A stretch of 64,000 nucleotides of DNA. It comes from Ryuthela nishihirai. Taxonomy: Eukaryota; Arthropoda; Arachnida; Araneae; Heptathelidae. The notes below the pieces were generated by a model. The model had not been told where the DNA came from and did not search any database. It saw only the letters and a list, made by a program, of their open reading frames with translations. The position numbers and the translations under genes were made by a program. Location of the stretch: contig JAWZYU010000013.1 in assembly GCA_038380435.1 (NCBI GenBank), positions 9,561,901 to 9,625,900 on the forward strand, read 5' to 3'. This document shows positions 37,701 to 52,700 of the stretch, one piece after another; position 1 is the first letter of the stretch, and each line of letters opens with the position of its first letter.

Positions 37701-40700
37701 TTAAACTTGTCCGTCGTGTTCGACTCTTTTGAGAAATCCACGAACTGACAAACCTACGAATGACGAGAGAAAGCTAACAGGAAGTAGAAACAACGAAAAC
37801 CTTATGTGCAAAATGTTAAAATAATTCATTACCAATTTAGTATAGGACAAATACCTATATTTTCCTGTGATACTCTAATATTAGTTATGTTTCACAAAAG
37901 TATAAACTTATATAAAAAATTTAAAGATTGATAATAAATATCTTTTTCTTTGTTTCAACGTTTGGCGGCATCTCGACACAGAATAACTTTCCCCATTTCT
38001 TAAAAAATTCAACTAATTGTTATTCCCAATCGATTATACTTTCAAAGTATCATACTTTCACTTAAACGGCTTTATTAAAACTAATTAGTTGCTGCTGTGT
38101 GGAAGTCAAAAACTTGTATCAATAAATCCTCCATATTGAATCACTTGGAGGATAAGTTTTTGCCCGCCTTTTTGATGAGCATTTGAGCTCTGGTGGACAG
38201 AATAATTAGGCTCAAATGATATGCACAATGGCCTGTGTCGCACGAGGTTTCTAACAAAATCTCTCAGCTAAATGTCAGTTCACACGGGCACAGTAACAGT
38301 GAACACTCGATGGCTCCTCTTCGTATCTGCTCTTAGGCGGGGAGAAAATGTTTTTCGCATATCATGCCACTTATATAGACAAGTAATATATAATTTTAGA
38401 ATGGGTAAAAATAAGTATTATTGTGGAAATTCATGTGATTTCATTTTCTAATTATTCCAGAAGGTTCACGTACTTCTGAAGAAGAGTTACCACTGGTTCA
38501 TACTCTCCTCCTCCTTTCTAGGGAATGGGCATTTTCTACCTCTTCCCCATGAAATGAATACAAGACTGCAAATGATGAAGCTGAATTCTCTACAGAACCA
38601 TTGAACGCTGTCTTTCCTAGGCGATGCCTTTTCCTCGACCAGTCCCTCCCCTATCCTACAATTGACACTTTACTCAAGAAGCGCCTACAGAAGCGATTCT
38701 TTACCTGAATGACAACTGCCGACGTGTAAACGTTGCCAAAGCTGCCATCTTCCCTCTGTTGCCTTTTCAACTTCTCGACAGTGTTGCCAACTGCGGCTTC
38801 CAGCTCGGAAGTTCCTCTGAGGATGCAGCTCAGCGCCATCGTCGCCATCGCTTCGGTGTCTGCAAATAAAAAAAAGCGAGGAAATAATGGCAACACTCTT
38901 TTAAAACTCGCACTCACACTACGAAAGATAAAAAGACCATTCCAATTGTTTCGCTAGATAACCATCGTGCTTTTCTTATCCTTATTTGAAGCTTAAAGAA
39001 AAACAAGACTGAACTCATCTATCGAACTATAATCATTATTCAACATCTTTACCATCATTTGATTCGTTTTTCATTTTGATGAATGAATCGCCTTTCTGAA
39101 TCCATTTTATTTCGAAATCGATTAAATCCAGAACCTGCAACTTTTGACTTATCTCGTATTTGATCTATTTTAATTGCTGCTTTTCTTCAAAGGTCATCAA
39201 ATATGGATTTAAATTAGGAGAATTTCATTCCAAACGAAAAAAATAGAAACATAAAAATACATCTGAAGTTACAACTAAAAAATAAGATTTTTCTCATGTG
39301 TACGATTTTGTTGGAATTCTTAGAATTTCAAAATCACGGTTAAAGGTGTGTTAGACACATAAACCGAAATTCAACTAAGCTTTTCATGTAATTATTCAAA
39401 CATAAATGAATCAATTCAATGCGTGTAAAACCCTTTATTTCCCACCAATATTCCTAACTGGTTATCGGTTGCTTTTCTTTCACTGGTGTTCACTCCCCAT
39501 GGACTTTTACAACTGCTGTTACGTAATAATTAACGAGACCTGATGATTCTGAGAGAGAGGAGACATCTACATATCTGGCACCAACAATCCCACCATTTTG
39601 AAATTGCTTGTTCGCTATTTGTGTCGTTCCGTAATTAACACGTCCTCCCCGCAACTTTACAACAGACTGAATGCTGTCACAGCTGAACTGGCGAACACCA
39701 GATTTTATTCAAATCGCCCAACTCATCATTCAGCGAATGGAAGGGGAGTCGGCTTTACATACAGTAAGGGCTCAGTTTCCGGTGGCAAGTTTCAAGGTGT
39801 TTTCCAGAATCTCTCCTAAAGGAATCGTGGAGGATTGGACTGACGATTGCTGTTTGATGGCACGCTAGAACCTTCAGCCAACCCAGACTGATAAAGATTC
39901 CAAGAAGAACAACTGTTTCGCCTACGTCACATGTGGGATGCCTTATATGCCGTCACATGTGGATGCCATCTTCGGGCACCTGTCCAAACGACAGCGAAAC
40001 TAATAACCGAAACTCTCTTTTCCGATCTGAGTTCGAGGCAATATAGCGAAGAAGGCTCCACCTTTTCCCTCCTTATAAAAACGGCTTTTTGACTTAAATT
40101 TCACGCGTCTATGAATCTGACTTACCTTTTCATTTTGGAGAGATATATTCCTGAGAGTGAACCAAAAACACTGCCAGAGCAGAGCGCTGCAGCCAATGGG
40201 CTTGTTTGATCGGAATACTACACTGGTGTTACAACTCCATGTTATGTCAATGATGATGTCTTTTTATGGCGAAATGGGATTGAAGATAAGTAACAGATCT
40301 CGATTAAATCTAAATCCCGGATTTCAGCTATAATTGAAAAGTATTGAACAGCCGCAATGCCACTGCTAAGAAACTTATAAAAAACTGAAGAATATTGAAA
40401 GACATGTTTTCAGGAGGATTTGTGAAAGAATTACACAAACGTGCAAAACATTCATTTATTTCATTAAACGACCTGAAAACGGTAGTTATTTTAACTAACT
40501 TTTGAAGTAAATTCTTATGAATGTCATTCCTGTTGTTAAATAGGCAAACTTACATATGTATCTATTTAATTACCAAAAACTGAAATTCGAAATTAAGATG
40601 GATTTGATTAAGATCTTTATTTTGAGTCACATTTGACCACGAAAATTTATTTTAGAGGTAATAGGAATTCGAAATTACCTTCCTATTGAAATAAGATTGG

Positions 40701-43700
40701 AACTTCATTTTTGCAGTTGAGTATCTTACGTTTCCTCGATGCTTGTAAATGAAAACCTCATACCTATCATGAACATGGCGAAATGCAAAGGCTAACCAAA
40801 TAAGTTTTTCCCTTTGCTTGGCATTCCTCCGTCTTTTTGTGTGTTTGTCCCTTCATACCTTCTCAACCCATTGATCGATCGCAACCAGTTAGGCGTCGAA
40901 TGAACGCCTATGGCGCTGGAAGTGGCTTAGGCTATAAAAATGCACCTCGTGGGCTTTCTTCTCCACAGAAGAAGGAGAATGTTTAAATGATTGTTTCGCT
41001 CTCCCTTCCGGACCCAAGGGTCAAGAGTAACCAGTAAGGAATGAAATGGAAGCTTGCGATGTGGGCATTTGTCGTAGGCTACCTCAGATTTTGACCTCAC
41101 CAACACTTCTCCTCACCTTAAAGGGGAGAGGAAATTTCACGTGGTCGATTGCAACGAGTAATATCTCGAATGAAGGTTTGTGAGGTCGAGAAGGTAGTAG
41201 GCTACTTCAAATTATTTGAAGCGAAATTTTGAAGGGAGTCGATCTTTAACAGTCGTACGCGAAATGCAACCTTAACAGGGATGCAGCGATTTTCTCCGCG
41301 AAGTAGAGATTGGCGCTTTTAGTGGCAAATCGTTCTGCGAATTGGACATTAAAAAGCAAAAAATTAAATATATAAATTTAAAGAAACATTTATCTTCCAA
41401 TAAGCTCCCTAAACAATAAATTAAAGCACCCAATGATGAAATCATTTACTGAATTCCTATTGACTTCGACAGAAAACAGGGTGTGGCAAAACTGACCTTA
41501 CTTACCAACAGAACAAAAATTGCCAGTCCCTTATCCCTTATCTTTAATTAAGTTCCTATGAATTCAATAAGTGACTTCATCACTGGTAGGTTTTAGTTCT
41601 AATTTTAAGAACGCATATAGAATGATCGGTATTTTTTCCAATTTCATTAAATAATGATGTTAAAAACATCCTGTTGTAGTGTTAAGTGACAAGGATCTAC
41701 TTCCGATTCCCTTCAGCCGGATGTGATGCGAACCCACCTCCTCCTGATAAACGTGTCAGGAGCTCTACAGCTGAACTGCCAGCCGATTCCCTTTATTAAT
41801 ACAATGAACATTTCATCACAATGTTGAAAACCATTAAAAGCGATTTCACTGCAATTCAACATAATCACCTTCGTCGATGGGTACCGGTCAATTAAAATAT
41901 ATTAAATATCCATATTAACGATATTTTTGCTCCCTCCGCAAATTTCCTTCCTTACAGTTAAGGATGAACAATACAGTACTGAAAGTTGTTAAATTCCACA
42001 AATTTCTCGGAGTTGTACTAGATTCAGAACTGAAATGGTCTAAATACATCGAATTCATGGAAGAAACTACAAGACCCTTCGTAAATATCCTGCGATGTCT
42101 GGCTCCTAGGAAACGAGGAATCTCCATTCAACAAATGTTAAACATTTATAAAGTCTTAATAAGATCCAGACTGGAACATGGAGGATTTCTTTTGGAAAAT
42201 GCTTGCTACACCTTAGTTAAAAAAAATGGAAAATATCCAAAATAGAGCCGTAAGGATCTGTCTGGCCCAACTCCCTCCTTGTCCTACTGTCTCGCTTCTT
42301 GTTGAAGCCAATGTGGAACCTCTTTCTCTAAGGAGATCCAATATCCTCTTCCAACACTTTCTAAGAATGATCTATAAACAGAGGACTAACCCACTGGTTG
42401 AGAAGATTTTCAGTCATTTTCTGAGGAAAACATGTCCTCTTTATGAAGCAATCAGAGGGTTTCCTCTGTTCAAAGACGTTCGGGACCTCCAGCGACTAGT
42501 GGAACAATGGGATGATTTGCCCCCATGGATTTTTGAAAAAAATTCCTTGTTTTCATAAGATACAGGGTATTACTACTAAGAAAAATCAAGATGTCTATGT
42601 ACTCAAGAATTTAGCTGAAACTTTAATTGAGGCAAAGTATGCTTCCTTTACAAAACGATTTACGGATGGCTCTGTGAACAAGGATGAGGGAAGAGCAGCT
42701 GCTGCAGTTTGGATCCCAGATCAGAATATTCATTTAGCAGTTAGACTACCGGACCAAACAGAAGTTTTCACAACTGAATTAGTAGCCATAGAAATGGCCC
42801 TTAAGTGGGGTATTAGTCTGTCCTGTGACAAAGCTGTTATTCTGTCTGATTGCCGATCAGTTATTCAATTCTTACAAGGAGATCCGGGAAGATCTAGCAA
42901 CAATGAGCTTTTTTGCAACGTTTTGAAGTTGGCGAATAAAATGATGAAAAGTGGTATTGAGTTAAACGTGCAGTGGATTCCCAGACACGTCGGCGTTATA
43001 GGAAATGAAACTGTTGACAAAATTGCTAAGGGAGCGTTATTACGTGAAAATTAGCTCAATATTCCAAGAGATCTCAATTATTATAAAAGCAAAAATAAGC
43101 AAATTTTAAAACGAAATTTTCTGCATTATTTTAAATTTCATTCTTCCTCACATCTGAATCATAGGAGTTTGATTGGTCAAACCATTGATCCATTTCAAGA
43201 TTTCGGACTGACTAAAAAGGACATAGTGACCATTACCAGGCTGAGAACAGGGACCACAAGACTGAATGATCAAATGCATAAGATGAACAGAGCTGAGTCA
43301 TCTTCCTGTGATACATGTAGAACAAAAGAAACAGTCTCTCATGTGTTACTTAATTGCAGCAAATTTGATACTCATAGAGATCAAATGTTTCACTCACTGG
43401 AAGAAATTGGAATTGAGGAATTTACACTCAAAGATCTACTCGGACACCAGAATTTGATAAAAAGAAAATATACTTTTAAATTAATTTTTCAATTTTTAAA
43501 GGATACTAATTTGATTGACAGAATTCGATTTTGTTCCCAAATAGTGCCACGATGTTTCTGCATTAGGAGACTGAACGCTCTTAAAATTTTAATAATGTTA
43601 ATCAAGAACTTTCAGTTTCTACTGAAGTACCTCCTTCCTTCAGAGAACTCTGGATTGTTTTTGGAATGTTTATTTGACCTCCAATCTAAGATTACTGGCA

Positions 43701-46700
43701 ATTTTATGGTTTTGCTTTTGAAATTTTGGTTTTCCAGACTCAGTTGGGAGAACTCTCCGACATAGTGCACGGACCTTTCTTAAAAGAATTTCCGTACGAG
43801 AGGGGCGAAAGGCCCAGAGTGATTTCCGGAATAATAGTTTATGTTGAAGAAGGAGAAGAATTATAACTAACAACGCTTAATCAAGAGCGATAAATACTAC
43901 GATGTCCCACGTAAGCATCTGTAAGATTAATATCTATTACAATTATTGCATTCTCTTTCCTATATGTTGGGGAAAAAAACAGGATCGCAGCAGCAACAGC
44001 GGTGCAGTCCCGACAAAAATAAAAAACACTTTAATAGGTAAAATCGTAAAAAAAATGAAATTCCCATAGTGCAGTCGAAGTGTAAAGGGCAGAAGCTGAT
44101 GAGCTACATAGTTGGAAGCTTGTTGGCGTCAAGTGATCTCGTTGAGCTGAACAACCTCACTTCTCAGTTGCTTTTCGTGGTGAAGGGAACTGAGTCATTT
44201 CTCTTCTGTTTCCACAATGAACCACTCAAGTTCTGATCAATCTCTGCGATGTGTTGCTTGCTTTAGAGAGGTGCGTATATGATGTACGATTTACGAAACG
44301 GAAAAAATACGATCGAAGAATTATTCACCATTTTAAGCAACATCTTGCAAAAGAGAGCTTGCTTTGGTTTGGCCATGTTGTTAACAGGCAGAACAAGGCA
44401 TTAATGAATAGAGTTATGAAGAGTGCGCTTAAAGATCTCAGGAAAAGGGGTAGACTGAGAATGAGGTGGGTGGACAATGCCAAACAAGATCATGTTAGAA
44501 TTGGGGACTCAGAAGGAATGGATTTGAGGAACCAGATTAATTTTCCCCTCCACAGATGCTTTAGGATTATCTCTGCATGCATATGTTAGGATGCCCAGAG
44601 AGCCCTTACCTGCAAGATGTGTCCCAGGTAGTTGTTCCTCTAGAAATGTCTTCAGTTCTTGGACTGTTTTTTCGTCCACCTGCTCCTTTGCGTTGCAAAT
44701 GGCCAGGGCCACAAGGCCTCTGGCGAACTGAGATTTGATGAGGCTGCGACTCTGCATCTCTTTGACAATGTCCGCGGCACCACGGAAGTCTCGGACATTT
44801 CGACACACAGCGACAAAGGCATTGACGTAGAGGGCCAACTGCCCTGTTGACACTGGCTGGCCTCTGGGGTCGGTCCGATTCCTGAAAAGAGACGGAAATC
44901 GAAAGAGTATGGTCGGAGGTGAAACAATTAGATGTTGCATCCTGTGTGCGATTCACTCTAACAAAGATAACTTTAGTGTGCAGATGAAGTGTCTTTTGAC
45001 AGCGAATTTCGTTCCAATTCACGGGAGGAATTTATAAAGAGAAGAAATTATTCACTGGGAGAAAGAGATTCATTTCACCAGCAATTTCTCATTTGGAGGG
45101 AACCACAGTTGGTTGGTTGAGATTTTATGGAATAAACCGCGGTGTTCTACTAAATCAACGAGAGAAGATATGTGAAAGGATATCTTCTTCTATCAGTTCA
45201 CCTCTATCTGGAGCTACATAATTTTAACAGATCCTACGATTACTCCTCTAACACTATATTTATAGAGCTCGTGAATTAAATAACACTATAAAAATACCAG
45301 TCGTTCTGTTTTTAACAAATTTTGTTACTTATAATTTTTTTATAAGCTTCTATAGTAGAAGAGCAAAAAGAATTCTAACAGCTGAAATTTAAAAAAAATA
45401 TATTTTAAGAAAGCAAATGCATGAGAAAAACTAACACTTTAAGATCGTGAGCATGTAATAACCGAAGACAGCCTGCTAAGCCAGCGAAGCCAACAGTGCG
45501 TTGTAGGGATGTTTTCATATTATTGTCAAATTTTAAGTACATTTTTTTAACTATTTCACTTTTACTATTTTTTTTTATTTTTAACTATTTCACTTCAAAT
45601 ATTATTTTGCTAAAGTGTCATTCCCGTCCACTAATACGAGAAATCGATTGTACGTTTCTTGATCTGAAAAGAAAATGGTGGTGGAGCACATTTTGCGCCC
45701 CTGCCCCTAGTAATGAGTAAACTGTATGTGAAGGAGTGCATTTGAAGTACAGGACTGGAAGATGTCATTAATGGCAGTGTCAGGAGATTTTCGTCTTCTT
45801 CTTTCAGTATATCAAGACTCGTCCTTTCACTTACCTTGTTCAGTGTATGCTCCTCATCTTTAATGATTGTTTCGAGTCATTGGACTTCCGCGCTGCCCTT
45901 TACTCATTACTGTCCTTTCAATCTATCTGTTACTCATACTGAGCTTCCAGGACACCCATTACTAATCACTGGGCTTCGAACCTGTTCATTGCTCATCACT
46001 GTGTTTCCAATCAGCCCATTACTCGTCTCTGTTCTTCCAAGATGCCCATTATTCATCATTGGGCTTTCCATATGCCAATTACTCATCATGTAACTTTCAA
46101 GCTACCAACTGTCAATCAGTGGGCTTCCAAGCAGCCCATTAATCATCACTGGCTTCCAAGCTATCCATTGGTCATTACTGTGCTTCAAATTTGACATTAC
46201 TCATCACTAGACCTCCAAGACGCACACTATTCATCACTGAACTTCCAAGCAGCCCATTAATCATCACTGGGCTTCCAAGCAGCCCATTAATCATCACTGA
46301 GCTTCCAAGCTATCCATTGGTCATTACTGTGCTTCAAATTTGACATTACTCATCACTAGACCTCCAAGACGCACACTATTCATCACTGAACTTCCAAGCA
46401 GACCATTAATCATCACTGGGCTTCCAAGCAGCCCATTAATCATCACTGGCTTCCAAGCTATCCATTGGTCATTACTGTGCTTCAAATTTGACATTACTCA
46501 TCACTAGACCTCCAAGACGCACACTATTCATCACTGAACTTCCAAGCAGACCATTAATCATCACTGGGCTTCCAAGCAGCCCATTAATCATCACTGGCTT
46601 CCAAGCTATCCATTGGTCATTACTGTGCTTCAAATTTGACATTACTCATCACTAGACCTCCAAGACGCACACTATTCATCACTGAACTTCCAAGCAGCCC

Positions 46701-49700
46701 ATTAATCATCACTGGGCTTCCAAGCAGCCCATTAATCATCACTGAGCTTCCAAGCTATCCATTGGTCATTACTGTGCTTCAAATTTGACATTACTCATCA
46801 CTAGACCTCCAAGACGCACACTATTCATCACTGAACTTCCAAGCAGACCATTAATCATCACTGGGCTTCCAAGCAGCCCATTAATCATCACTGGCTTCCA
46901 AGCTATCCATTGGTCATTACTCTGCTTCAAATTTGACATTACTCATCACTAGACCTCCAAGACGCACACTATTCATCACTAAACTTCCAAGCAGCCCATT
47001 AATCATCACTGGGCTTCCAAGCAGCCCATTAATCATCACTGAGCTTCCAAGCTATCCATTGGTCATTACTGTGCTTCAAATTTGACATTACTCATCACTA
47101 GACCTCCAAGACGCACACTATTCATCACTGAACTTCCAAGCAGACCATTAATCATCACTGGGCTTCCAAGCAGCCCATTAATCATCACTGGCTTCCAAGC
47201 TATCCATTGGTCATTACTGTGCTTCAAATTTGACATTACTCATCACTAGACCTCCAAGACGCACACTATTCATCACTGAACTTCCAAGCAGCCCATTAAT
47301 CATCACTGGGCTTCCAAGCAGCCCATTAATCATCACTGGGCTTCCAAGCAGCCCATTAATCATCACTGAGCTTCCAAGCTATCCATTGGTCATTACTGTG
47401 CTTCAAATTTGACATTACTCATCACTAGACCTCCAAGACGCACACTATTCATCACTGAACTTCCATGCAGACCATTAATCATCACTGGGCTTCCAAGCAG
47501 CCCATTAATCATCACTGGCTTCCAAGCTATCCATTGGTCATTACTGTGCTTCAAATTTGACATTACTCATCACTAGACCTCCAAGACGCACCCTATTCAT
47601 CACTGAACTACCAAACTGCCCACTGCTCATCAGTGGCATACAAAGATTTCTCTCTACGTTTTTCCATGCTTTGATGCTCTCAATCACTTATTGAGTTTAT
47701 CGGACAGGAATTAGGCCTTAACGAAGGGATAAGAGCATCACCTTTTGTTCCTCCTAATTGAAGTTTTTTATTTCCGTCTTCCTCTCAGTTTCCTCTGAAG
47801 AGAAAGCATCACATCCTTAGGAAACGTCTCTAAAGGAATGGGAACAGAGAACCTTTTTCTTTTGTTAAAGCTGGGCTCGAGCTCGCGATAGCTTTGTTGG
47901 TTGTTTGGGGTTTTATGTCGCAAGGGCAACTGACGCCATGCTGCATCAAACATGGTAAACAGTAAAGGAGAAACAGATAAAACTCAACCAAAGGTTAAAA
48001 GCAGGGTAATTGTAAAAAAGGTGCAAACAACAGAGATCAAATGTAGAAATAACAAATAAAGCAAATGAGAGACGTAGAAAAATGAAACCGACCCAGGTGA
48101 TAAGACCTAGGCCAGAAAAAGTGTAAACGACAAAACGATAAAATCAATGTCTTTGAAAATACCCAGTAAAACGTAAAAAATCCAATACAGGAGCTAAAAC
48201 TGTCATCAGATAAGAGATGTCTTGGTGTAAGAAGCTCGGGTCTAAAACCTTGAAAGCGAAAATGAAAACGACCTTCGAGATTGAAGGCAGTACAATAGGC
48301 TAAACTATGTTCAATGGTTAAAGTGGTAAAAAGTTCAATGGTTAAAGTGGTAAAAAGTTCAATGGTTAAAGTGGTAAAAAGTTCAATGGTTAAAGTGGTG
48401 TCACAAAACTCGCCCTTACGTTCGTCGTATGCCCGAAGAAGAAATGAATAAGTAATAAACGAATGACCTAAGTGGGGCTGAGCAAGTATAACTTCCTCCT
48501 TGCGATTCGTGCAATGGACTTGATCTCAAAGAGTTTATTATCAATCTGTTACGATCCAGATTGTTGTCACCGTGCCCAGAGCTCGGAGGAAAAACACTCC
48601 TGGAAGTCCAGGTATGGAATCAAGAGTGGTGTGTCGGACAGGGGCGTGGCCGACATGGCAGCTGCATCTGTCATTTCCCCTGATCCCGAGATGACAGGGT
48701 ACCCAACAACAGAACATGATGGTGGTTGAGGCTGCCAGACGATGAAGTTGCTGGTGGATCGTGGAAACAACAGGGTGAACCGAGGCAACACCGAGGCCTC
48801 GCCGAGATCAGAGCTTGTAGCGAGGCTAAGCAAGTCAGTGCAGAGAAAAGCCAACCATGGTACTTAGCCACTATGTGGTTCGAGGCAAGACTGATGGCGT
48901 GCATCTCTGCAGTGAAGATGGAACACTGCTGTGGGATCTGGTCTGCGATGATCGTATCATAGCAGACCATGGCCGACCCTACAGATGTGCAGGACTTCGA
49001 ACCATCTGTGAAGAGAGAAACGGTTGCTCAGCACGTTGGCTAGCAAAGAGTTTCCAGTACAGGCAGTTGGGTGTACAAATCCTGCAAAGAGAAAAGTCAC
49101 AGGAAGGGGAAATGGCTTGCCTGTCAATTGGGTAACGCTAACGAGACTTGTGTTGATATCTCGCAGATAGCTTTCGACATGCAAACCGAAAAGACGAATG
49201 GCTTGAGTTGGGCTGTTTTACCTCTGAGCAGCACTTTTTTGCACAAAATGGGCTAAATGGCCGGTCACAAGGACCCTGAAGGCTCAGAGAAGGTTGGGGG
49301 AGGGAACCCACTGGAACAGCTGTTAGGAGACAGATGGTAGCCTCCCGAAAAGGCCATACAGCATGTTCTTTAACGTACACAGGGTATGGCTCTTCCGTAT
49401 ACGGGGCCACGGCTTAACTTACCATCCGACGGACGGAGGTCTTTCCAAACCCATCGGTGTCCCCTACTGACCGTGGGCAGGGCGGGGAATTTTGCAGAGA
49501 TAAATCCCAAAGCTGGTCCAGCTGGGACTCGAACCTGGAAACTGCAGATTACAAGCCTGGCATGCTACCAGGCTGAATGGCAGCCATTTACCCTGATTTG
49601 TGTAATGCACTTCCCACTTGGGACTGAAAAGGGATTCCGTGGAAAATGTATAGCGAATAAAAATTGCGGGAAAGTTTATAAGTCACACTAGCTGAAGAAT

Positions 49701-52700
49701 AGAACGTTAGCCGATGATGGTGCAGTGGTTAGCATATCAGGCATGTTATTGTGGGACGTGGGTTCGAATCCCACTCACGGCAAAACCAATATTTTTTTCA
49801 GCTTACTATTTCATGTGTTCCCTGTCTACAGGACACATCCTATGATACTTTACAACTGAATGCATTTTAACTTTCGTTTCTGTGGTCCGAAAAGAAGAAA
49901 CGTTTCACCGATTCAGAAAAATTCTCTCCCTGATAGATTCATTCGTCTGTTGACTTGAACGATGCTTGAAATCACCTTGAAGAAGTTGAAAGGGATACTT
50001 ATAAGTGGATATTAGACAATAAATGTCACAGTAGGATGTTTTGTCTTCAAGTTCACAAAAAGCTAAATAGCTTTTGGCTCTGAAACTCAACATTTAAAAC
50101 AATTTGAACACAGTTCCTGGACACCTCTGAGCGACTAATTATCGGTCATGATGGTCAGACTGATCGATTGCTAATTTTGAAAGGAAAATGAATGGCCATC
50201 AGTGGGATCTTCTGCTGAGACTGGAATATGAGAGGCATTGAAGAAATTCAAAAAGATTTAATTGGTTAAGATGGCCGAGAGGAAACAGAAACTGACCTGT
50301 AGAGTGCGAGGGCTAATTCCAGTTCCAACTGCTTTGTCATCAGATGAGACTTCGTGTCTCCAGGCACAAAGATGTCGCTATCTGCCAGGTAGAGGGCCGT
50401 GATTGCTTGGTGAGTGTTTCCGAAGGGCCAACCATCGACCTCATCGAATTGCGATACCATCCACTCAACGGCCCTCTGGCGACTGCTTCGAACATCAGCA
50501 ATGCCATCGATTATTGAACCTAAAAAAGATTAAAAAAGACAGAGTGTGAGCTCTCGCCACTTGCAGATGAGTTTTACCTCATCATATGTATCTTGCAAGC
50601 GGGTAAACAAGTCGACAGAGTGTGAGCGCTTGCCACTTTGAACTGATCGACAGGAAGGTGTCGAGTTGGCGGAAATGTTCCGACAATAGTGTTAATTTCT
50701 TAAATTAAACACTTAATAATAGTGTTAATTTCTTAAATTAAACACTTAATAATAGTGTTAATTTCACTTAGTAATATTATATTTTAATATTTTAATAATT
50801 TCACGTAAGAGCGATTTTCGACCCCCACTCTTCGGGTGGCGAGTGATGTCTTCTGCGTTCAGCAGGGGTGAGACAATGTTGGATGGGATAGGAGCGCTCG
50901 TCGCTTGCAGCGGGAGATGCACGAATGACAGCAACTTCTGTCTCTGGGTCAACTGTTTTCTCATCCCCTAAAGTACCTTACGAGCTGCGTATTTTGAATA
51001 TTCCACAAGGCAAGTAACATTTCACGAGTGAGTCCTAACATTTATGCAACTCGTACAGGTGTGATTATTGGATGACTGTAAATATTTGATTACTTATTGT
51101 AAAAAATTCCGCCTGCAAATTCGGTTGACCCTTAAAGATTTATAACATTTGAATACAATGTTGGGTTGGGTTGTTTTACCTCTGAGCGGCACTTTTTTGC
51201 ACACCATGGGCTAAATGGCCAGGTCACATGGACCCCGAAGGCTCAGAGAAGGTTGGGGGAGGGGACCCACTGGAACAGCTGTTGGGAGACAGATGGTAGC
51301 CTCCCGTCAAGGCCATCCAGCGTGTTCTTTAACGTGCAAGGGTATGGCTCTCCCGCACACGGGGCCACGGCTTAACGTCCCATCCGACGGACGGCGGCCT
51401 TCCAAGCCCATCGGTGTCCCCTACTGACCGTGGGCAGGGCTGGGAATTTTGCGGAGATAAATCTCAACGCTGACCCAGCTGGGACTCGAACCTGGGAACT
51501 ACAGATTACGAGCCTGGCGCGCTACCTACTGAGCCACCCTCGCCCCTGAATACAATGTAACATATGCAAACTTCACTTAATCACTAAAGGGAGGGTCTAG
51601 GTGTTTTAAATTTTTTTTTCCTGCAATGCGTTAGGCGGATTCTTTGCCAACATTTATTTCCATCTCTTAGAGCAAGGCCAAAGGTGGCATTGTTGGGCTG
51701 TTTCACCATTGAGCGACACTTTCTGGCACACAATGGGCTAAATGGTCAGGTCACAAGGACCCCGAGGACTCAGAGAAGATACTGGACAGCTGTTAGGAGA
51801 CAGATGGTGGCGTCCCGTCAAGGCCATCTAGAGTGTTTTTAAAGTGCACAGGGTATGACTCTCCCGCATACGGAGCCAAGGCTTAACGTCCCATCCGACG
51901 GACGACGACCTTTCCAAGCCCATTGGCTTCTTCTTTCTGACCGTGAGAAGGGCGGGGAATTTTGCGGAGATAAAATCTCATCACTGGCCCTGGCGGGACT
52001 CGAACCTGGAAACTACAGATTACGAGCGTGGAGCGCTGCCGACTGAGTCATCCCCATCCAAAGACAGCATAGAAAGATATATGTTTATATTTACGATGTA
52101 TAATTAGTTTTGTACCACTGGTTGGATATTTGGGCTTTTATGGCACAAAGTTATTCTGTACTAAGTGAAGGATTTTACTTTTAATAGAAACTATATGAAT
52201 AAATAATACTTTACAGAAGAGGTTATAACTTTCGTATGATTTTGATTAGATCTGATCTTGTTAGGTGCGAAGTCACGTGTCGGGAGGCCCTCGAAGCAGA
52301 TGTAATTTGGAGTTCCTACACCAACGCAACGGATATTTCACCAATATTTATTGGGTTAAAAATATTTCCTAAGTTAGGAGCGAATGAATAAATGCTAATT
52401 TATGAAATGAAACATAACAGAACAAAAACATTTGTGGACAAATGGATTCTCTTACTTCTCTCATTATGTATGGAGAGTCGCCGAAGGGTCTCGCGGTTTA
52501 CGTCCCTCACGAGGAAATTCACCTCCTCACATTTTGGCTTTCTATTTCAATTCCTAGGTAAGATGCAGAATGAAACAAATGTATGTTTCATAGTTGGCTT
52601 AAAACTGCCAATTATTCTGCGGAATGCTTAGATATCGCATTCGATGTCACGATTTTACACTTCACCTGTATCGTATACATCGGTATGTTCATAATTTAAG

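Larger units (their letters stand above)
47893..49690 (-). mobile_element. I/jockey-type LINE 3' portion (reverse), with RNase H remnant
   Basis: On the minus strand: RLHVESYLRDINTSL (49184 on), RNase H-like segments IPQQCSIFTAEMHAISLASN and a WVP-HLGIRG-like block near 48690, then a long 3' UTR ending in TTGCGACATAAAACCCC and CAAACAACCAAC. The element at 8590-10035 has the same order. The LINE is split at 49203 by a SINE. Confidence 0.7.

Noticed and set aside
45860..47640. CRISPR-like array or repeat protein gene
   Set aside because: The repeats are contiguous with no unique spacers, and the frames inside (for example 47230-47412) come from the repeat period. The eukaryotic intron context also argues against it.
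48472..49135. Several plus-strand frames of 78-92 codons
   Set aside because: They are antisense shadows of the LINE RNase H region on the minus strand.
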